Below are positions 59,856 to 64,000 of a stretch of 64,000 bases of DNA, piece after piece (within the stretch, counting starts at the first letter, position 1; each line of letters starts with the position of its first letter). The notes under the pieces are model-generated. The model was not told the DNA's origin, ran no database searches, and saw only the letters and a program-made list of their open reading frames with translations. The DNA is from Bostrychus sinensis (lineage: Eukaryota; Chordata; Actinopteri; Gobiiformes; Eleotridae). The translations under genes were made by a program, and so were the position numbers. The stretch lies in contig CM036256.1 of assembly GCA_020698575.1 (NCBI GenBank), positions 21,572,908-21,636,907 on the forward strand. The letters are read 5' to 3'.

Positions 59856-62198
59856 TTAAGAATGATGGTGTGATCTTGTGTCCATGTGAACATTCATCTT
59901 CATCTCATTGTCTAAGATTTGTACGAGCTGCTGCATGGAGGGCAGGTGACCTGACTCTAGTTTGGACCACACAGGAACATCTAAAAATAAAATAAAATAA
60001 AATAAAAAAGGGACTCAGCTCAGACTGTTCATCTTTGAAGTTAATCACAGCTGTATAACTACAGTAATATTTCCCTATAATCTAAACTCACCATTTAATG
60101 TGATCTCAAAAGCTCCTGTAGACATTAACTGGTTCTCTATCATATTGCTAAGGAAGAACACCATCATGCAAGCATAGATCTGAAAAAAAGCAAGATTTTT
60201 AAGAGTTTAGATTTCAGCTAATCTTTAGGTAAACAACTCAATTTATCGTACTCTTGTATTGCATAAAAATAGAAGCATTTGCCAAGTAGGGGAGCTGTGT
60301 CAAGAGGTTAAAGAGATTAAAGAGTAGAGAGGTTAAAGAGTAACACAGTGCATAATACAGTCAAATAGATTTTGATTCCAAACTTTCATTTCTACAGCCC
60401 AGAGAGAACCACTACGAAAACTTACATCTATGTATAACTATGAGGCCAGTTTGGTTTGCAAACAAAGCATTAAGAAAGATCCTTAATGATTATACTGCAC
60501 CATCATCTTCACACTAACATGATGCTTTGGGAATTTGCAAACCAACACAAACAACCAGCCAACAGAATAACTGCTAATGAAACCTCACGGGCTTCAGCTG
60601 CTGCTAATTTTCTACTAAGTTTACATGGCAACACTAAATCACTATTTTAGGTTGTTTAAATGTTAGAATTCATATGTTCAGTCAAACCCAAGGACACTTT
60701 ACCTTGTTTGTCTGACCCCACTCCCAGATGCCTGGGGCTGGCATACCAAAAAGAGCAAATGGATCCCTGCCAATGATGATCATCCCAATCACCAGCAGTT
60801 TGAACATAGACAGGAAAGAGGCAATGTGCCTGAGGGAATAACAACATAAGGATATACAATTAAAAGGCAAAGAACAAAACAATTCTACTAAGGAAAACAC
60901 TATAATTTAAGAATGTGACAATTTGCTAAAGCATAATAACCAATCTTTAAATTATATAAAGTTAGACCTAGTAAAACCCGTCAGTAAGGAGAGGTGCATT
61001 TTTAACCCATGGACAATTGTCATTTCAACTACTGCTGCTGCTTTTGTTTAATCACCTTTTAAAGTTTAACACAGCAGTCCCAATGAACAGACCTTTAAGC
61101 AGCTGTTAACTGTGACTCTTTTAAATACTCAAGGGATCAGGTGTGAGGTGTGTTTATTAACAGCTCCATCAATGGTCTAAAGAGTATAAGATCACTCATG
61201 GGATTGCAGAACAAAGCAGTCCCTCATAACCTGATATTCTTAAAATGCAGATCTCTAAAACTTCAAAAGACTACATCACTATTAGATGAACTCAAATACA
61301 TACAGATATAACTGTGAAACAAACATGAATATTGTAGACTGTAATAAAATCATCTCTTTTACCGGTAGAGGGGAATGGGAAGATAATTCTCCCCTTCAAT
61401 GCGGATGTCTGGGTACCGCTGGTATAAGGCCTGCGTGTACTCCTCAAACACCCGCTTGTACCCTCAGGAAATGCTGCCAGAAAAGAAATATTGGCATTAG
61501 TTAAGAGTGACTACATTTACACATAAAATTAAACAAGATATGCCCCTTAGCTCAGATATAAATGCCTAAGCCAGGCTTAAGTTATGACTTTTTGTTACTT
61601 TTTTACTTAGGTTAAAACTCCTGCAGTTTAAATTATAATCAGTTACACTTGACGATCAGTTGTCTGTAAATAAATTGTTATTGTGAAATAAATAAGAAAC
61701 TTTTAAAAACGGAGTGTATCACAAATGTAGTGTCAGAGTATAAAAAAGTCTGCCTATTGCTGCTTTATTAATATTCAATTATGTCTCGAAAAATATGAAC
61801 AGTTAAATGATTGCTTTCTGAACCACAATGACAAAAATAGATTTAAAAGCATAAGGCCAATAAAAAAGTGCTTGCACTCGGGTTTAAACTGATTGCTACA
61901 ATGTTTAGCCTTTTAAATTTGGTAAAAATCTTTTGACGGTAAGCTGCGCCAGGATCCTGTTAGCCACTAGCTTTACTCGACTGTGGGCCTGTCATGTTGT
62001 TAGCCGAAGTTGAGCTAGCTTGCAATGACTCGCCAGGTTTTTTTTTCTTTTTACTTACCAAATTTGAAACTTGAGAAGTGGCCCTGTTGCAAACTGCATC
62101 TTCATTTTTTTCACACCACTGTTGTCACCAGACGTGGCGCAGTACAGAGAGCAAAACCCCAACACAAGGAGCGAAAAACGCAACCACTTCGCCGCCAT
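59856..62198 (-). CDS. selenot: Selenoprotein T, ER thioredoxin-like selenoprotein
   Basis: Exons 62059-62198, 61363-61473, 60703-60829, 60092-60179 and 59856-59980 join in phase to 196 aa, provided the in-frame UGA at 61464-61466 is read as selenocysteine. That codon forms the redox motif C47-I-S-U50, split by intron 1 within the Cys codon. The N-terminus is a signal peptide (RFSLLVLGFCSLYCATS). Family blocks are KMQFATGPLLKFQI, GYKRVFEEY, QRYPDIRIEGENYLP, the hydrophobic FLSMFKLLVIGMIIIG (about 86-101), ALFGMPAPGIWEWGQ, MMVFFLSNMIENQ and DVPVWSKLESGHLPSMQQL, ending SHHHS. The protein sits in the ER membrane and is known to act in redox control, Ca2+ handling and hormone secretion. The start (AAGATGGCGG) has good Kozak context. 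A plain ORF caller would truncate it at the UGA. Confidence 0.95.
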
Positions 62199-62845
62199 CT
62201 GTTCCGGGTTTGTGCTGTTTGGAAGAAAGGGCAGGATGATGTGCACATTCGGTTGGTCCCTCCTTTTCTTCTGCTAACTAAGCTCCGCGTCCGACTATCT
62301 GCTCAATGGCGTCATCTACTGTGTGGGATGTGTCAAAGCACATTCTCTAACACCAAATGACTTTCATTTAAATACTTTGTCTTGGGAAAAAGCCTGCTTC
62401 CTGCCAGTCTGAAGAGGCATATTGTTCCTGTGACATACTCCTACATATTCATTTCTAGGAGTCTACAAAGCAACATAAATATTGAGTGCTTTGTGTGCAT
62501 CAGGGCAGTTCTCTGTAAAATTGCAACCACTGCTGAAATTGTATATTTATCTGCTCCCAAATAAAACCACATTTAGGAAAATAACACTTTTTCACCACTT
62601 ATAATTTCAGAAATGTTGCACACTGACAGAAAGGTCAGAAATCTTGAATTTAGAATATTTTATTTACAGTCAATCATGTGAAAACACCCAAGTGCAACAG
62701 TGAACATAAAAACCTGCACTTGTCAAAGCAATGTTACATACAGATAGTGTTTTAAAATTTTTTTATTTCATACAGGTTACTTAAAAAAAAAGTTAATAGT
62801 TTTAAAGAAACAAGGCAATAAAACCAAATTGTGATTAAGATCTGC
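62199..62845. other. selenot upstream region and kif2c-like 3' flank
   Basis: The first 100 bp above the selenot ATG are GC-rich (CGTCCGACT, GGCGTCATC) and likely its promoter. 62450-62845 is AT-rich and includes the kif2c-like 3' UTR on the minus strand. Confidence 0.45.
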
Positions 62846-63914
62846 TCAGTGGCAGAGCCTTGCCGTTCTTTCTTGATCTACAGCCAACTTCAAAGCCAGA
62901 ACTGTGTCTACAAATGAGAAAATAAATGATTAAGGTCCCTTCATTACAATAACAACTACAATGGTAAATTGCATAGTAACTTAAAATCTACAAACCAATC
63001 AACTTTTGGGAATAATCAATTATGTCCGGAAGCCCTGTCTCAATATTATACGAGGTCTGCTGCATTGCCACAACAAGGTCACTTGCTCTCTAAATTGCAA
63101 TGAAAACACAAGTTCCAGTCCTACATGTAAAAAACAACATACACACACACTTACAGAAAAAAAAAAGATTTACCTGCAGCTCCACATAAACCTTCTCCTC
63201 AAGTTCAGTCACTTGGGATATGGCATCATACACACTGGTATCCACAGCCGATTCCTGGTGAGATTTCATATTTAAAATAAGAAGCTTTATTGTCATTGCA
63301 CAGCAGTACAAGCTTTGTATACACTAATATACACTACTTCATATTGCTTGTATTAACTTTTGCAGTTCTACCTCTGATGAGCTTTCCGAGGACTCTTCTG
63401 CCTTTGCAACTCCATTGCATTTGGAATTTCCATTTAGTTCCTTAACCCTGTTAAACAAGGGAAAAGGCAAATGACAATGACATACAATGAAAATAAAGTG
63501 TCTGGTTTTCCTATTTTCTTTTATTCATTCACAAGCGAGAAAACAGAAAACAAAATATGGTGTACTTCTTAAGTGTCAGTACTTTGTTAAATGAGATGTA
63601 AAATATTATGGAGAATATTGTACAATAAAACAGAAAATACCTGTCTGCATAACGTAGTGTATTCATTGTATATTCACATGAGGCCATGCTTGGAGATACC
63701 ATTGCAATCTATGGGGAAAAAAAGGTTTCCTTTTTAAACATAGATACTAAGAAACGTTATTGCCATTAAAAAGTTTTGAATTTTATAATTAAACTTTACA
63801 AACCATGCACGTCCTGGACTTCTCCCCAATAAAGGAATCCCTAAGAACCTTAGTTAAAGTGCTCATTCGAAAAGGAATGTGATCACTGTTTTTTCCAAGT
63901 GAGCGAATGCACTC
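62846..63914 (-). CDS. kif2c: Kinesin-13, KIF2C/MCAK-like (5' part outside window)
   Basis: Six exons (63804-63914, 63641-63708, 63371-63447, 63174-63254, 62996-63089, 62846-62907) join in phase and encode the end of the motor and the whole C-tail. Motor blocks are ECIRSLGKNSDHIPFRMSTL, TKVLRDSFIGEKSRTCM, IAMVSPSMASCEYTMNTLRY and ADRVKEL. An acidic serine-rich spacer (AEESSESSSE) and a short coiled segment (VTELEEKVYVELQ) follow, ending in QERTARLCH. CEYT.NTLRYADRVKEL points to KIF2C rather than KIF2A/2B (CENTLNTLRYA.RVKEL), from memory. Kinesin-13s depolymerise microtubule ends at centromeres and spindle poles. Further 5' exons run off the right edge. Confidence 0.85.
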
Positions 63915-64000
63915 CTGAAAAATTATGATATTAAGAAAATGTAATGTGATGTTATTTGTATACTTTTAAGCAACAGACAACAATTGTGACTACATTCATT

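Noticed and set aside
1..64000. CRISPR arrays, operons or prophage-like islands
   Set aside because: The window is clearly vertebrate nuclear DNA with introns; the direct repeats seen are microsatellites, a coding minisatellite or transposon ends.

Overview
The window is nuclear DNA of a ray-finned (teleost) fish. Genes are split by short GT-AG introns into vertebrate families. Intergenic DNA is AT-rich, with microsatellites, fish MITE-like repeats, hAT-type elements and a Tc1/mariner copy. Exons were built by hand from frame, splice signals and remembered family sequences; no database search was possible.

Layout: (1) 249-3392 (+), 3' part of a PDZ-domain gene resembling KIAA1614. (2) 5100-10015 (+), tal1 (SCL), with a GATA-bearing upstream region and a leader exon carrying a uORF. 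(3) 12772-15120 (-), otol1. (4) 16324-16862, a hAT-type MITE. (5) 17827-23008 (+), ppm1l. (6) 25180-25479 (+), a small intronless ORF. (7) 27249-27851 (+), arl14. (8) 29.2-31.5 kb, a large imperfect palindrome. (9) 31786-32265 (-), a C3orf80 homologue. (10) 33600-36059 (-), a ZP3-like egg-coat gene. (11) 38722-40079 (-), il12a with kappaB/TATA promoter and AU-rich 3' UTR. (12) 41765-48230 (-), schip1. (13) 49852-53931 (-), an unrecognised secreted protein with a ZP-N-like module and long histidine-rich tandem repeats; a nested hAT-like insertion lies in intron 1. (14) 54858-58752 (+), an erich6-like gene with a Tc1-like element in the 5' splice site of one intron. (15) 59856-62198 (-), selenot, with in-frame UGA and a SECIS candidate. 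(16) 62846-63914 (-), 3' end of a kinesin-13 gene (kif2c-like), running off the right edge.

The block otol1-ppm1l-arl14-c3orf80-il12a-schip1-erich6-selenot corresponds, from memory, to genes of human 3q25-q26. Relatives of the flanking genes (tal1, KIAA1614, KIF2C) are on human chromosome 1, so the window seems to cross rearrangement boundaries.

The genes are independent units, not an operon: haematopoietic control (tal1), ear biomineralisation (otol1), signalling/trafficking (ppm1l, arl14), immunity (il12a), cytoskeleton (schip1, kif2c), ER redox (selenot). The best candidates for something new are the ZP-N/His-rich protein, the Tc1 insertion that rebuilds a splice donor, and the small ORF whose start resembles arl14.
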